Of a stretch of DNA of 7,373 nucleotides, positions 1-6,920 are shown one piece after another. Within the stretch, counting starts at the first letter, position 1. The number at the start of each line of letters is the position of its first letter. The position numbers and the translations under genes are program-made. The notes below the pieces were generated by a model. The model saw only the letters and a program-made list of their open reading frames with translations, did no database searches and was not told the origin of the DNA. The stretch covers positions 1 to 7,373 of the forward strand of contig JAAYJP010000057.1 in assembly GCA_012522875.1 (NCBI GenBank), in the 5' to 3' direction. The DNA is from Clostridiales bacterium. GTDB lineage: Bacteria > Bacillota > Clostridia > Christensenellales > Aristaeellaceae.

Positions 1-1321
1 GCTTGGAGATGCCCCCGGCCCCCAGGGCCAGGACGGAGCCTGTGTCCTCCATCATGTCCATGTTGTAGAGGCACTCATGCCCTCTTTTGGCATAGCCCAC
101 ATTCTCCAGGTTGCCGGCCATGTGTTTCTGCCGGTAAAGGTAGTAGGGGTTCAGTCCCATGTCCCGCGCCGTTTCCCGGGCCAGCCGCACCATATCGCCC
201 ACATCAGCCTCCTGGGGAACGGGTTCACCAAAGCGGTACATGTCGCTGGCGCGTTTAAGGCTTAATGTATGCACGGTGAGGGACTCAGGCGCTATGCTTT
301 TGGCCCAGGCCAGGGTGCGCCCAAACATGTCCAGGTCTTCCCCCGGAAGCCCCGCGATCAGGTCCATGTTGATGTGCCCAAAACCCATGCTGCGGGCCAG
401 CTGATAAGCCGCCTCCGTCTGGGCCTGGGTATGTGCCCGGCCAATCAGCTGAAGTGTTTCATCATGCATGGTTTGCGGGTTGATGGAGATACGGGTAGCG
501 CCATGATCAGCGATAAGCCGCAGCTTTTCACGGCTTATGCTGTCTGGCCGCCCTGCCTCCACCGTCACTTCCCCGGCTCCGGCAATAAATGGCGCAGCCG
601 CTGCCAGTACATCTTCAAGCAGCGCCGGCGGAAGCGCAGTGGGGGTGCCGCCCCCCACATACACTGCCCGCACCTTCAGGGCATATGCCTGCATCATGCG
701 GTAAACCGCCCCCATCTCCCTCACCAGCGCCCGGACATAGCCTGGCAGTATCCGCCCATCCCCCACCTGGCAGCTGATGAAGCTGCAGTAGCGGCACCGG
801 GTCTCACAGAAGGGGATCCCGATATAGAGACCCACGTCCATTTCATCAGGCTGCCTGATATTCCGCTGGGTCGCCACCACATCATAAAGCAGCGCTGCCT
901 TTTCAGGGCGCAGGTCAAAGGTCTCCCTGACCTGCCTTGCAGCAGCCTCCAGGGAAAGCCCCTTTCCCATCTCCGCGTACACCAGGCGAGTGGGCCTGAT
1001 GCCTGTCAGGGAACCCCAGGGGGGTGACATGCCAGTCGCTTCCTTTAGCGCAAAATAAACCGCCAGCTTCTGCTGGCGCTTATGGAAGCGCTTGTCCGCC
1101 AGGGGATCCGGCTGCGTTACTCCAGACAGGCTATGGCTGCCTGACAGAACGCCTGTAAGATTCGCCTGGCACTGCCGTTGGGTCCCCCGGACGCTTTCGG
1201 TAATCACCACCCTGAGCTCACTGCCTTCCCGGACTTCCTGGGCTTCCGGAAGAAAGATGCGCACCACATCCACCAGCTCCTTGAGAAATCCGGGAACCGG
1301 CCCAATCAGGGTAAATGTCAC
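1..1321 (-). CDS. hemZ: HemZ, coproporphyrinogen III oxidase-like radical SAM enzyme (3' end outside window)
   Basis: The protein is a radical SAM enzyme of the HemN/HemW/HemZ superfamily. HemZ is usually annotated as oxygen-independent coproporphyrinogen dehydrogenase, but its exact reaction is less settled than HemN's. I translated about 440 codons without a stop, and the 3' end lies beyond position 1. About 170 N-terminal residues precede the radical SAM core, as in HemZ but not HemN. The 4Fe-4S motif YIGIPFCETRCRYCSF has Cys172, Cys176 and Cys179 (CxxxCxxC). A VYVGGGTPT glycine motif lies near residues 221-229. Further on are NPQTMHDETLQLIGRAHT, INMDLIAGLPGE and the HemZ-typical NPYYLYRQKHMAGNLENVGY, and the fragment ends in LGAGGISK. 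The start is GTG at 1319-1321, overlapping the MBL stop as GTGA. No in-frame ATG occurs until about codon 100, inside conserved sequence. A G-run sits 9 bases upstream, a weak ribosome site, so coupling to the upstream gene is likely. Family assignment is secure; substrate is not. Confidence 0.93.
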   Translation of the reverse strand, partial: MTFTLIGPVPGFLKELVDVVRIFLPEAQEVREGSELRVVITESVRGTQRQCQANLTGVLSGSHSLSGVTQPDPLADKRFHKRQQKLAVYFALKEATGMSPPWGSLTGIRPTRLVYAEMGKGLSLEAAARQVRETFDLRPEKAALLYDVVATQRNIRQPDEMDVGLYIGIPFCETRCRYCSFISCQVGDGRILPGYVRALVREMGAVYRMMQAYALKVRAVYVGGGTPTALPPALLEDVLAAAAPFIAGAGEVTVEAGRPDSISREKLRLIADHGATRISINPQTMHDETLQLIGRAHTQAQTEAAYQLARSMGFGHINMDLIAGLPGEDLDMFGRTLAWAKSIAPESLTVHTLSLKRASDMYRFGEPVPQEADVGDMVRLARETARDMGLNPYYLYRQKHMAGNLENVGYAKRGHECLYNMDMMEDTGSVLALGAGGISK

Positions 1322-1881
1322 TTAATGGTGCCCCCCGGGCCGTGGCCGGGATAAAAGGAGCAGCCATGCAGGGTGAACAGGCGCCTGAGTGACGCCCGCA
1401 TCTGGGCCTGGCTGCCGCCCGGCAGATCGGTTCGGCCATAATCGTTCAGGAACAGGGTATCCCCGGTGAAGAGCGTGTCCCCCATCCGGTAGCACACGCT
1501 TCCCGGGCTGTGACCCGGGGTGTGCAGCACCTGAATGGACAGGCCAGCCATCTCCAGCTCCTGCCCCTCCGCCACAAAATCGGTGGGCTGGGGACGGGCG
1601 GATATTCCCTGGGGATCCATCCCCAGGAAATCATCCTCCAACATCATCCTATCCCGCTGATGCATATAGATGGGGACGCCCGGGAAGTCTTTCAGCGCCC
1701 CGGTGTGGTCCCAGTGGCCATGGGTCAGGAGAATGGCTTTGACCTGCCTGGTGCCGAGGCGCTGCCTGATCTTCTCCCCATCGCTGCCCGGATCCACCAG
1801 CACAGCGTCATCCCGCCCCGGCTGGCTGATGATATAGACGTTGTTCTCCAGTTGCCCCACCACCACGGTGTCTATCAGCAT
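1318..1881 (-). CDS. MBL-fold metal-dependent hydrolase, glyoxalase II-like
   Basis: A 187-residue cytoplasmic metallo-beta-lactamase-fold hydrolase of the glyoxalase-II-like group. The zinc ligands are all visible: THGHWDH (His54, His56, Asp58, His59), His124 in TPGHSPGS, Asp141 in FTGDTLF and His180 in YPGHGP. The GRTDLPGGS segment (149-157) is typical of this subfamily. The ATG at 1879-1881 has an AGGAGG site 5 bases upstream that overlaps the dtd stop codon. The protein stops 7 residues after His180, where relatives usually continue for a dozen or so residues with a conserved Asn-Pro near the end, so the C terminus looks shortened. Its TGA overlaps the hemZ GTG. The physiological substrate cannot be told from sequence: hydroxyacylglutathione hydrolase is one possibility, but many relatives in this Clostridial neighbourhood are uncharacterised. 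Confidence 0.93.
   Translation of the reverse strand: MLIDTVVVGQLENNVYIISQPGRDDAVLVDPGSDGEKIRQRLGTRQVKAILLTHGHWDHTGALKDFPGVPIYMHQRDRMMLEDDFLGMDPQGISARPQPTDFVAEGQELEMAGLSIQVLHTPGHSPGSVCYRMGDTLFTGDTLFLNDYGRTDLPGGSQAQMRASLRRLFTLHGCSFYPGHGPGGTIK
1608..1627. repeat. Short inverted repeat inside the MBL gene
   Basis: CCTGGGGAT and ATCCCCAGG form perfect 9-base arms around two bases. It encodes part of the loop LGMDPQG (residues 86-92). It may be a chance product of GC-rich codons; no regulatory role is evident. Confidence 0.5.
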
Positions 1882-1886
1882 GCCTG

Positions 1887-1892
1887 CCTCCT
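1887..1892 (-). promoter_or_regulatory. Ribosome binding site of the MBL gene, overlapping the dtd stop
   Basis: AGGAGG shares two bases with the dtd TAG and stands 5 bases before the MBL ATG. Spacing is near ideal, and the overlap implies coupled translation of dtd and the MBL hydrolase. Confidence 0.75.
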
Positions 1893-2340
1893 AAAACAAT
1901 TTTCCCGAATCCAGAAGGATGGTTACAGGGCCATCATTGACCAGGCTTAAGTGCATATGTGCGCGGAAAACCCCGGTTGAAACGGGGACACCCTGTTTGC
2001 CAAGCTCCCGGGCACAGTCTTCATACAGCGCGTTGGCGCGCTCCGGCTCCTCTGCCCGGGTAAAGCCCGGGCGGTTCTGCCCCCGCGCATCTCCCAGAAG
2101 GGTGAACTGGCTGACCAACAGCGCTTCGCCGCCCACATCCAGGACCGAGCGGTTCATTTTCCCTGCTTCATCCTCGAATATCCGCAGCCTGGCGATTTTC
2201 CCGGCTATGTAGGCGGCGTCTTTCTCGCTGTCCCCTGCCTCAACCCCCAGGAGCACCACCAAGCCTGGGCCGATCGAACCCCTGGTTTCGCCTTCAACCG
2301 CCACGGCGGCTTCTGCCACCCGCTGTACCACTGCGCGCAT
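1891..2340 (-). CDS. dtd: D-aminoacyl-tRNA deacylase
   Basis: Dtd hydrolyses D-amino acids (and glycine from mischarged tRNA-Ala) off tRNA in the cytoplasm, acting as a homodimer. The 149-residue length is normal. The N terminus MRAVVQRV, the SQFTL motif (residues 77-81) and NDGPVT (135-140, with the Gly137-Pro138 pair of the chiral proofreading site) identify it. I chose the ATG at 2338-2340, because it gives the canonical N terminus and is preceded by GGGAGGG 8 bases upstream. An in-frame start 48 bases earlier would overlap rel and add 16 residues absent from the family. Two conserved segments are altered: the usual GxFGAxM reads GVFRAHM (123-129), and the usual RKGRRPSF-like stretch reads RGQNRPGF (86-93). 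The catalytic motifs remain, so I expect an active enzyme. It follows rel by 16 bp and precedes the MBL gene by 9 bp. Confidence 0.95.
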   Translation of the reverse strand: MRAVVQRVAEAAVAVEGETRGSIGPGLVVLLGVEAGDSEKDAAYIAGKIARLRIFEDEAGKMNRSVLDVGGEALLVSQFTLLGDARGQNRPGFTRAEEPERANALYEDCARELGKQGVPVSTGVFRAHMHLSLVNDGPVTILLDSGKLF

Positions 2341-2348
2341 ATCCTCTT

Positions 2349-2355
2349 CCCTCCC
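2349..2355 (-). promoter_or_regulatory. Ribosome binding site that fixes the dtd start
   Basis: GGGAGGG lies 8 bases upstream of the dtd ATG, just after the rel TAG. It supports the start giving MRAVVQRV over the longer in-frame start inside the rel coding end. Confidence 0.7.
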
Positions 2356-2356
2356 G

Positions 2357-4552
2357 CTACCGGGAACTCCGGTAGGCTTCCAGCACATCTGAGCGCTTCT
2401 GAAGCCTGGCCAGCGCCTGGCGGATCTGGTCCCGGCTTTGCACCTGCACCACCAGGCTCAGGGTCTTGGTGCCTTTCTTCCCTTCCTCCTGGGCTCCGGC
2501 TACCACAGGGGTACCGGCGTTGGCGATAAACATCATGATCTCCCCCAGGATATTGGGGCTTTCATAGACGATGACCCGGAGGTTGGCGTTGAAATCGCCC
2601 GTCTCCTCCTCCGCCCAGCTCACCTGGATAAGTCGCTCAGGCTCGGCATTCAATGCGTTGACGCAGTCCGCCTTATGCACCGTGACGCCCCGCCCCCGGG
2701 TGATGTAGCCTGTGATGTCATCCCCCGGCACCGGGCTGCAGCAATGGGCGAAGCGCACCAGCATACCGGCGCCGCCCTCCACATAAATGCCGTGGGTCGG
2801 TTTTCCCCGCTGCGCCAATTCCTTGGGCTCGGGCACAACCGGCTGCGCCTTGACACCTTTGGCCAGATCCTGCAGGCGCTTCTGCTCCTCCAGGAGTTTG
2901 CTCACCACATAGACCGAGGGGATGGCGCCATAGCCCACCGCGCCATAAATGGCTTCCAGGTCAGGGAAGGAGTACTTCTTCAGCAGCGGCTCGTAGTACT
3001 CAGCCTTGGTCAGTTCGCCCAGCTTGACGCCCCGGCGCTTGGCCTCATGCTCCAGGATATCCCGGCCCTTCTGGATGTTCTCCCCCCGCAGCTCTTTCTT
3101 GAAGAACTGGCGGATTTTGGACTTGGCCTGCTGGGTCTTCACCACATTGAGCCAGTCCATGCTGGGGCCTTTGGAGTTGGCGGAGGTCATTACTTCCACA
3201 CGGTCGCCGGTCTGAAGCTCGGTCTGCAGCGGCACCATCTTCCCGTTTACCTTGGCGCCCACACAGGAGTTGCCCACCTGGGAGTGGATGCGGTAGGCAA
3301 AGTCCAGGGGCGTGGCCCCGCGCTGAAGGTTGATGATTTCTCCCTTGGGCGTAAAGACAAAGATATCCTCGCTGTACAGGTCAGTCTTCAGCCCGTCGAT
3401 AAACTCTTTTGAGTCCCGGGTTTCAGACTGCCAGTCGAGAATCTGGCGGAGCCAATAGAGTTTCTTGTCCAGGCCGCCTGAGGCCGCGCCTTCCTTATAG
3501 TTCCAGTGGGCGGCAATGCCATACTCCGCCACACGGTGCATCTCCCGGGTCCTGATCTGCACCTCAAAGGGAGAGGGGATCGTGCGCCCGCCGATCAGCG
3601 TGGTGTGCAGGGACTGGTACATGTTTGCCTTGGGGGTGGAGATATAGTCCTTGAAGCGCCCGGGCATCTGGGTCCACAGGGTGTGGGCGACGCCCAGGAC
3701 GGTGTAGCACTCCGGGATCGTGTCCACCAGTACCCTGATGGCAATGAGGTCATAAATCTGGTCAAAGGAGCGGTTCTGGATGACCATCTTGCGGTAAATG
3801 CTGTAGAGGTGCTTGGGCCTCCCGGCGATCTCAAAATCACTCAGCCCCATCTCCGCCAGCTTCTCGCTTAAGGTGGCAATGATGGTCTTGATCTGTTGCT
3901 CCCGCTCAATGCGCTTCTGCCCCACCTTGTTGGCCACATCGCGGTAGCCCTCAGGGTCGATGTAGCGCAGCGCCAGGTCCTCAATCTCCTGCTTGATGGT
4001 GTAAACGCCCAGCCGGTGGGCGATGGGCGCGTAGATATCAAGGGTCTCCCGGGCGATGGCCACCTGGCGCTCAGGCAATTGGTGGGAGAGGGTTCGCATG
4101 TTGTGCAGCCGGTCGGCCAGCTTGATCATGATGACCCGGATGTCCTTGGACATGGCCAGGATCATCTTGCGCCAGGACTCGGCTTGCTGCTCCTCCCGGT
4201 CGACAAAGTCCAGCTTGCCCAGCTTGGTCACACCGTCCACCAGCTGGGTGATTTCATCCCCGAACTGGGCCTTGATGACCTCCAGCGTCACACCCTCCAC
4301 ATCCTCCACCGTGTCATGAAGCAGGGAAGCGGCCACACTGGGCGTGTCCAGCTGAAGTTCCACCAGGATACTGGCCACATTGGCAGGATGTTGGAAATAG
4401 GGTTCACCGCTGCGCCGCACCTGTCCCTGATGCGCTTGCTCAGAAAAGGCATAGGCCTTCTCCACCAGGGCCAAGTCTTTCTCCTGGCTGTACTTGCCAA
4501 GCCTGCTCAGCATCTCCTGGAGGGACAGGCATTCAAAAGCGGTGTGCGCCAT
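2357..4552 (-). CDS. rel: Rel bifunctional (p)ppGpp synthetase/hydrolase
   Basis: A 731-residue long RelA/SpoT homologue that makes and degrades (p)ppGpp in the stringent response, acting at the ribosome. Domains in order: HD hydrolase about 35-200 (His55, His79-Asp80, Asp147 in KLADRLHNMRT); synthetase about 240-355 (GRPKHLYSIYRKM, YDLIAIRVLV, FEVQIRT); TGS about 395-457 (DIFVFTPKGEIINL); helical region; zinc-finger-like segment with HCCSPVPGD (603-609); C-terminal ACT about 655-731. The synthetase loop carries RFKD (299-302), the RxKD form found in bifunctional Rel enzymes, whereas monofunctional RelA has an acidic ExDD. With the intact HD site this supports both activities. The ATG follows TAAGGAGGT with only 2 bases between, an unusually tight ribosome site that overlaps the recJ stop. 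It lies 8 bp from recJ, in the usual Clostridial position, but without apt between them. Confidence 0.97.
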   Translation of the reverse strand: MAHTAFECLSLQEMLSRLGKYSQEKDLALVEKAYAFSEQAHQGQVRRSGEPYFQHPANVASILVELQLDTPSVAASLLHDTVEDVEGVTLEVIKAQFGDEITQLVDGVTKLGKLDFVDREEQQAESWRKMILAMSKDIRVIMIKLADRLHNMRTLSHQLPERQVAIARETLDIYAPIAHRLGVYTIKQEIEDLALRYIDPEGYRDVANKVGQKRIEREQQIKTIIATLSEKLAEMGLSDFEIAGRPKHLYSIYRKMVIQNRSFDQIYDLIAIRVLVDTIPECYTVLGVAHTLWTQMPGRFKDYISTPKANMYQSLHTTLIGGRTIPSPFEVQIRTREMHRVAEYGIAAHWNYKEGAASGGLDKKLYWLRQILDWQSETRDSKEFIDGLKTDLYSEDIFVFTPKGEIINLQRGATPLDFAYRIHSQVGNSCVGAKVNGKMVPLQTELQTGDRVEVMTSANSKGPSMDWLNVVKTQQAKSKIRQFFKKELRGENIQKGRDILEHEAKRRGVKLGELTKAEYYEPLLKKYSFPDLEAIYGAVGYGAIPSVYVVSKLLEEQKRLQDLAKGVKAQPVVPEPKELAQRGKPTHGIYVEGGAGMLVRFAHCCSPVPGDDITGYITRGRGVTVHKADCVNALNAEPERLIQVSWAEEETGDFNANLRVIVYESPNILGEIMMFIANAGTPVVAGAQEEGKKGTKTLSLVVQVQSRDQIRQALARLQKRSDVLEAYRSSR

Positions 4553-4554
4553 AA

Positions 4555-4563
4555 ACCTCCTTA
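4555..4563 (-). promoter_or_regulatory. Ribosome binding site of rel, overlapping the recJ stop
   Basis: TAAGGAGGT contains the recJ TAA and a full-strength match to the 16S rRNA tail, but only two T residues separate it from the rel ATG. This is closer than usual (GGAGG to ATG is 3 bases). The arrangement suggests that ribosomes finishing recJ reinitiate at rel. Met14 of Rel is an alternative start, with GGAG directly abutting it, but that spacing is worse. Confidence 0.75.
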
Positions 4564-6813
4564 ATCGTTCAGGCGGCGGTAGAGGGCAGACTCATTGGGC
4601 TCACAGCGGCGGATCTCCTTCATACCGGCAAAAGCGCCCTCAGCATCAAGGGCAATCAGCCCCAAGTCACCCAGTATGGGAAGCGCCGCCGGATGAGCGG
4701 CCTCCCTCCCCTGTTTGATGTCCACGTAGGCCTCCCGCAGCGTGTCCTTGCCGATGCGAAGGCTTTGCAGTGCCGCATCAAGCAGATAGCTCCGGGGGTA
4801 TGTAAAAAGCTCGGCGCCTGCCACCGTATTTGCCATCATAACGGCTTCCTGGGGATGAATCAAGCCATCCGCCATGATAAGCCGGTCAAATCGGGAAAAA
4901 TCGCGCCCCCAGTCCGGCAGGTAGAGGATGGCGGAAAACCCACGGGGGTCATCCACGGCGCCCGTCCAGGTGAGAAGCCGGGGGTAACGCCGGTGCAGGT
5001 CCTCCGCGGTCTCATGGCACCATGCCACAAGGAGTGTGCCCCGGGTGGGCAGGGCGTCGGGCAGGGCGTCAAGAAACCGGGGGCCTGCAGTATCACCTTC
5101 CGGCAGGGCGGCCAAGGCCTTCAACATGGCCCGCTGTTCGCGCAGGGGATCAAACAGGTAGGCCGTTTTACCCGGGAACAGGGCTTTGACATTGACCTGG
5201 GCAGTGACACGGCCGTTATATCGGTTCTCCTCGATGGCCCCCACCATGGTAGCCGCCCCCGGCAACTTTTCCGCCAGATGCCCCTGGGAGAAAGCAATGG
5301 CATCCCTGGATTCCTTCCCCTCTCCCAGGCTCAGTTTCAGGTGCGCGCCGCCATTGCCCACGGCGCGTGCGGAGCTAAGGGGCACATCCTCCAGCAGGAA
5401 TACCGGAGCAGGATTTCCCATGCCAAAAGGCGACAGGCGGGACAGCAGGCGCGCGTTCTCCACCGTCACCCTCTCAAGCCCCAGGGGATAATCATAAGCG
5501 GTTTCCGGGATCAGGTCGTCCTTTCCCAGCTGCTCACGCACCGCCTGATCAAAAGCCTCCCGGAATGCCGGCAAGGCCTTTTTGTCAAGGGTCATCCCCG
5601 CGGCCATCTTGTGCCCCCCAAAGCGTTTCATCAGAGGGGCACAGGCTGAGAGTGCCGCAAAAAGGTCAATGTTTCCTGCCGAGCGGCCGCTGCCTACCAG
5701 GTCCTCGCCCTGCCGGGTGAGGACGATGGCCGGGTATTGGTAGCGCTCAGACAGCTTCCCGGCCGCCAGGCCCACCACCCCGCTCAACCAGCCTTCCCCC
5801 GCCACCACAAGGCTCCGGCTGAGGGACAGGTCTTCTTTTGCCACCTGCATTTGCGCCGCTTCCACAACCTCCTTCTCCACCTGCCGGCGCTGGTGGTTGA
5901 GATCGTCCAAACGGGCGGCCAGCACCAAAGCCTCCCCGGCATCCCGGGTAAGCAGGAGTTTGAGCGCGTCCTCCGCTGTATCCAGCCTTCCCCCGGCATT
6001 GAGCCGGGGTGCCAACTGGAATCCCACCTGGGAAGCGGATACGCCTGTCCCCTCCTTGGCCCCCGCCACGCGCATCAGGGCCACCAGCCCCGGCCGCTGG
6101 GTTTCCGCCAGGGCTTTAAGCCCCAGGGAAGCGATGACACGGTTTTCCCCCATGAGGGGCACCAGGTCCGCAATGGTGGCCAGCGCCGCCAGGTCAAGGT
6201 ATCTGATCCCTGGCTCTTCCCCCATCAGGGCGCACGCCAGTTTGAACGCCACCCCCGCCCCGCACAGGGAAGGAAAGGGATAGCTCCCCAGCGCCGGATG
6301 CACCAGGGCATCGGCAGGGGGCAGTTCCCCCTGCGCGGCATGATGGTCAGTGATGATGATTTGGAGGCCCAGCTCCTTCGCCAGCCCTGCCTCCTCCACT
6401 GCCGTGATACCGCAGTCCACACTGATAACCAGCCCGGCCTTCCGGCTTATCTCCCGGACGGCATCCGTGTTAAGGCCATAGCCTTCTTCCTGCCGGTCCG
6501 GGATGTATGAAAAAACCGTTGCACCCAGTTCAGCAAGCGTCTCCATCAGGATGGCTGAAGCGCAGACGCCGTCGGCATCATAATCGCCATACACCGCAAT
6601 GGTCTGGCCCCGGCTTATCGCATGGCGGATCACCCGGCAGGCCTCTGCCATGCCGTGCATGGCCATGGGATCATGCAGTTGCTCCCGCGCGGGGTTCAAA
6701 AATGCCTCCGCCTCAGCCGGGGTCTTGATCCCCCGGGCACACAGGAGCGCGGCCAGGTAATCAGGATAGCCCTTTAGAGAACTTGGCTGGGCACGCTGGG
6801 TGAGTTTAAACAT
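4561..6813 (-). CDS. recJ: Single-stranded-DNA-specific exonuclease RecJ
   Basis: RecJ is a 5'-3' single-strand DNA exonuclease used in RecF-pathway recombination, mismatch repair and base excision repair. The 750-residue protein carries the DHH phosphoesterase motifs: GDYDADG (76-82), Asp133 in VDCG, TDHH (155-158) and ADLVP (215-219). PRLNAGGR (269-276) follows. The DHHA1 domain has GSGRS (374-378) and FGGHKMAAG (398-406). An OB-fold-like region lies at about 455-545. A further roughly 200-residue C-terminal domain ends in ESALYRRLND, as in the longer RecJ proteins of Bacillota; E. coli RecJ is shorter. The ATG at 6811-6813 has AAAGGA upstream with a 4-base spacer, and the N terminus aligns with the family. 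Two exact 12-bp copies at 5047-5070 encode DALPDALP in a linker. It is preceded by a hairpin-rich intergenic stretch and followed at 8 bp by rel. Confidence 0.97.
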   Translation of the reverse strand: MFKLTQRAQPSSLKGYPDYLAALLCARGIKTPAEAEAFLNPAREQLHDPMAMHGMAEACRVIRHAISRGQTIAVYGDYDADGVCASAILMETLAELGATVFSYIPDRQEEGYGLNTDAVREISRKAGLVISVDCGITAVEEAGLAKELGLQIIITDHHAAQGELPPADALVHPALGSYPFPSLCGAGVAFKLACALMGEEPGIRYLDLAALATIADLVPLMGENRVIASLGLKALAETQRPGLVALMRVAGAKEGTGVSASQVGFQLAPRLNAGGRLDTAEDALKLLLTRDAGEALVLAARLDDLNHQRRQVEKEVVEAAQMQVAKEDLSLSRSLVVAGEGWLSGVVGLAAGKLSERYQYPAIVLTRQGEDLVGSGRSAGNIDLFAALSACAPLMKRFGGHKMAAGMTLDKKALPAFREAFDQAVREQLGKDDLIPETAYDYPLGLERVTVENARLLSRLSPFGMGNPAPVFLLEDVPLSSARAVGNGGAHLKLSLGEGKESRDAIAFSQGHLAEKLPGAATMVGAIEENRYNGRVTAQVNVKALFPGKTAYLFDPLREQRAMLKALAALPEGDTAGPRFLDALPDALPTRGTLLVAWCHETAEDLHRRYPRLLTWTGAVDDPRGFSAILYLPDWGRDFSRFDRLIMADGLIHPQEAVMMANTVAGAELFTYPRSYLLDAALQSLRIGKDTLREAYVDIKQGREAAHPAALPILGDLGLIALDAEGAFAGMKEIRRCEPNESALYRRLND
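5047..5070. repeat. Perfect 2 x 12-bp tandem repeat inside recJ
   Basis: The unit GGGCAGGGCGTC occurs twice in a row on the plus strand. On the coding strand it gives DALPDALP (about residues 582-589 of RecJ), between the OB-like region and the C-terminal domain. Being a multiple of three it keeps the frame, and it looks like a recent slippage duplication in a linker. Confidence 0.85.
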
Positions 6814-6817
6814 AGGT

Positions 6818-6823
6818 TCCTTT
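6818..6823 (-). promoter_or_regulatory. Ribosome binding site of recJ
   Basis: AAAGGA on the minus strand stands 4 bases before the recJ ATG and supports that start. It lies 20 bases downstream of the second hairpin, so it is outside that structure. I see no convincing -35/-10 pair between 6814 and 6920; any separate recJ promoter would have to lie inside secF. Confidence 0.6.
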
Positions 6824-6843
6824 CATCGGGATCGGGTTCATAA

Positions 6844-6899
6844 GGGGCCTTTTGAAAAAAGCCCCCTCCCCGGGCTCCGCTTTCTCGGGGCCGGGGAGG
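6844..6899 (-). terminator. Tandem hairpins with T tract between secF and recJ
   Basis: Read on the minus strand, CCTCCCCGG (6899-6891) can pair perfectly with CCGGGGAGG (6873-6865) around a 17-base loop. GGGC and six T residues (6860-6855) follow. This resembles a factor-independent terminator for the secD-secF transcript, although four bases separate the stem from the T run; weak pairing of the flanking AAGGC with GCTTTT could extend the stem. The T run itself can form a second hairpin, GGGGCTTTT-TTC-AAAAGGCCCC (6865-6844), with one bulged G. The pairings are seen directly; termination or attenuation is inferred. Confidence 0.6.
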
Positions 6900-6920
6900 T
6901 TGCCTTGATTCAGCCGATTG

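Larger units (their letters stand above)
1..6813 (-). other. Apparent operon recJ-rel-dtd-MBL-hemZ
   Basis: All five genes run the same way with gaps of 8, 16 and 9 bp and one 4-base overlap, and no terminator-like structure is visible between them. Overlap of ribosome sites with preceding stops at rel and MBL, and the GTGA junction before hemZ, suggest coupled translation. Whether transcription also reads in from secF depends on the hairpins at 6844-6899. Confidence 0.8.

Noticed and set aside
269..1027. 252-codon plus-strand frame opposite hemZ
   Set aside because: The minus strand here encodes a full run of HemZ motifs with no stop, so the plus frame is an antisense shadow.
2054..2072. 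GCCCGGG repeat/inverted repeat in dtd
   Set aside because: Arms of only 7 GC-rich bases inside a coding sequence; expected by chance at this composition.
2341..2388. Upstream in-frame start for dtd adding 16 residues
   Set aside because: The extension overlaps the rel end, is absent from the Dtd family, and the shorter start has the better ribosome site and the canonical MRAVVQRV.
2438..3412. Long open frame (324 codons) on the plus strand opposite rel
   Set aside because: It is antisense to well-conserved rel codons, has low-complexity His/Leu/Gly-rich composition and no recognisable motif; GC-rich coding sequence commonly leaves such frames open on the other strand.
3896..4564. 222-codon plus-strand frame opposite the Rel HD domain
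   Set aside because: Same reason: it mirrors conserved Rel codons and has no independent evidence.
4693..5649. 318-codon plus-strand frame, and a 257-codon one at 5737-6510, opposite recJ
   Set aside because: Both lie entirely within intact recJ, which has all its motifs; neither has a family resemblance or a convincing ribosome site.
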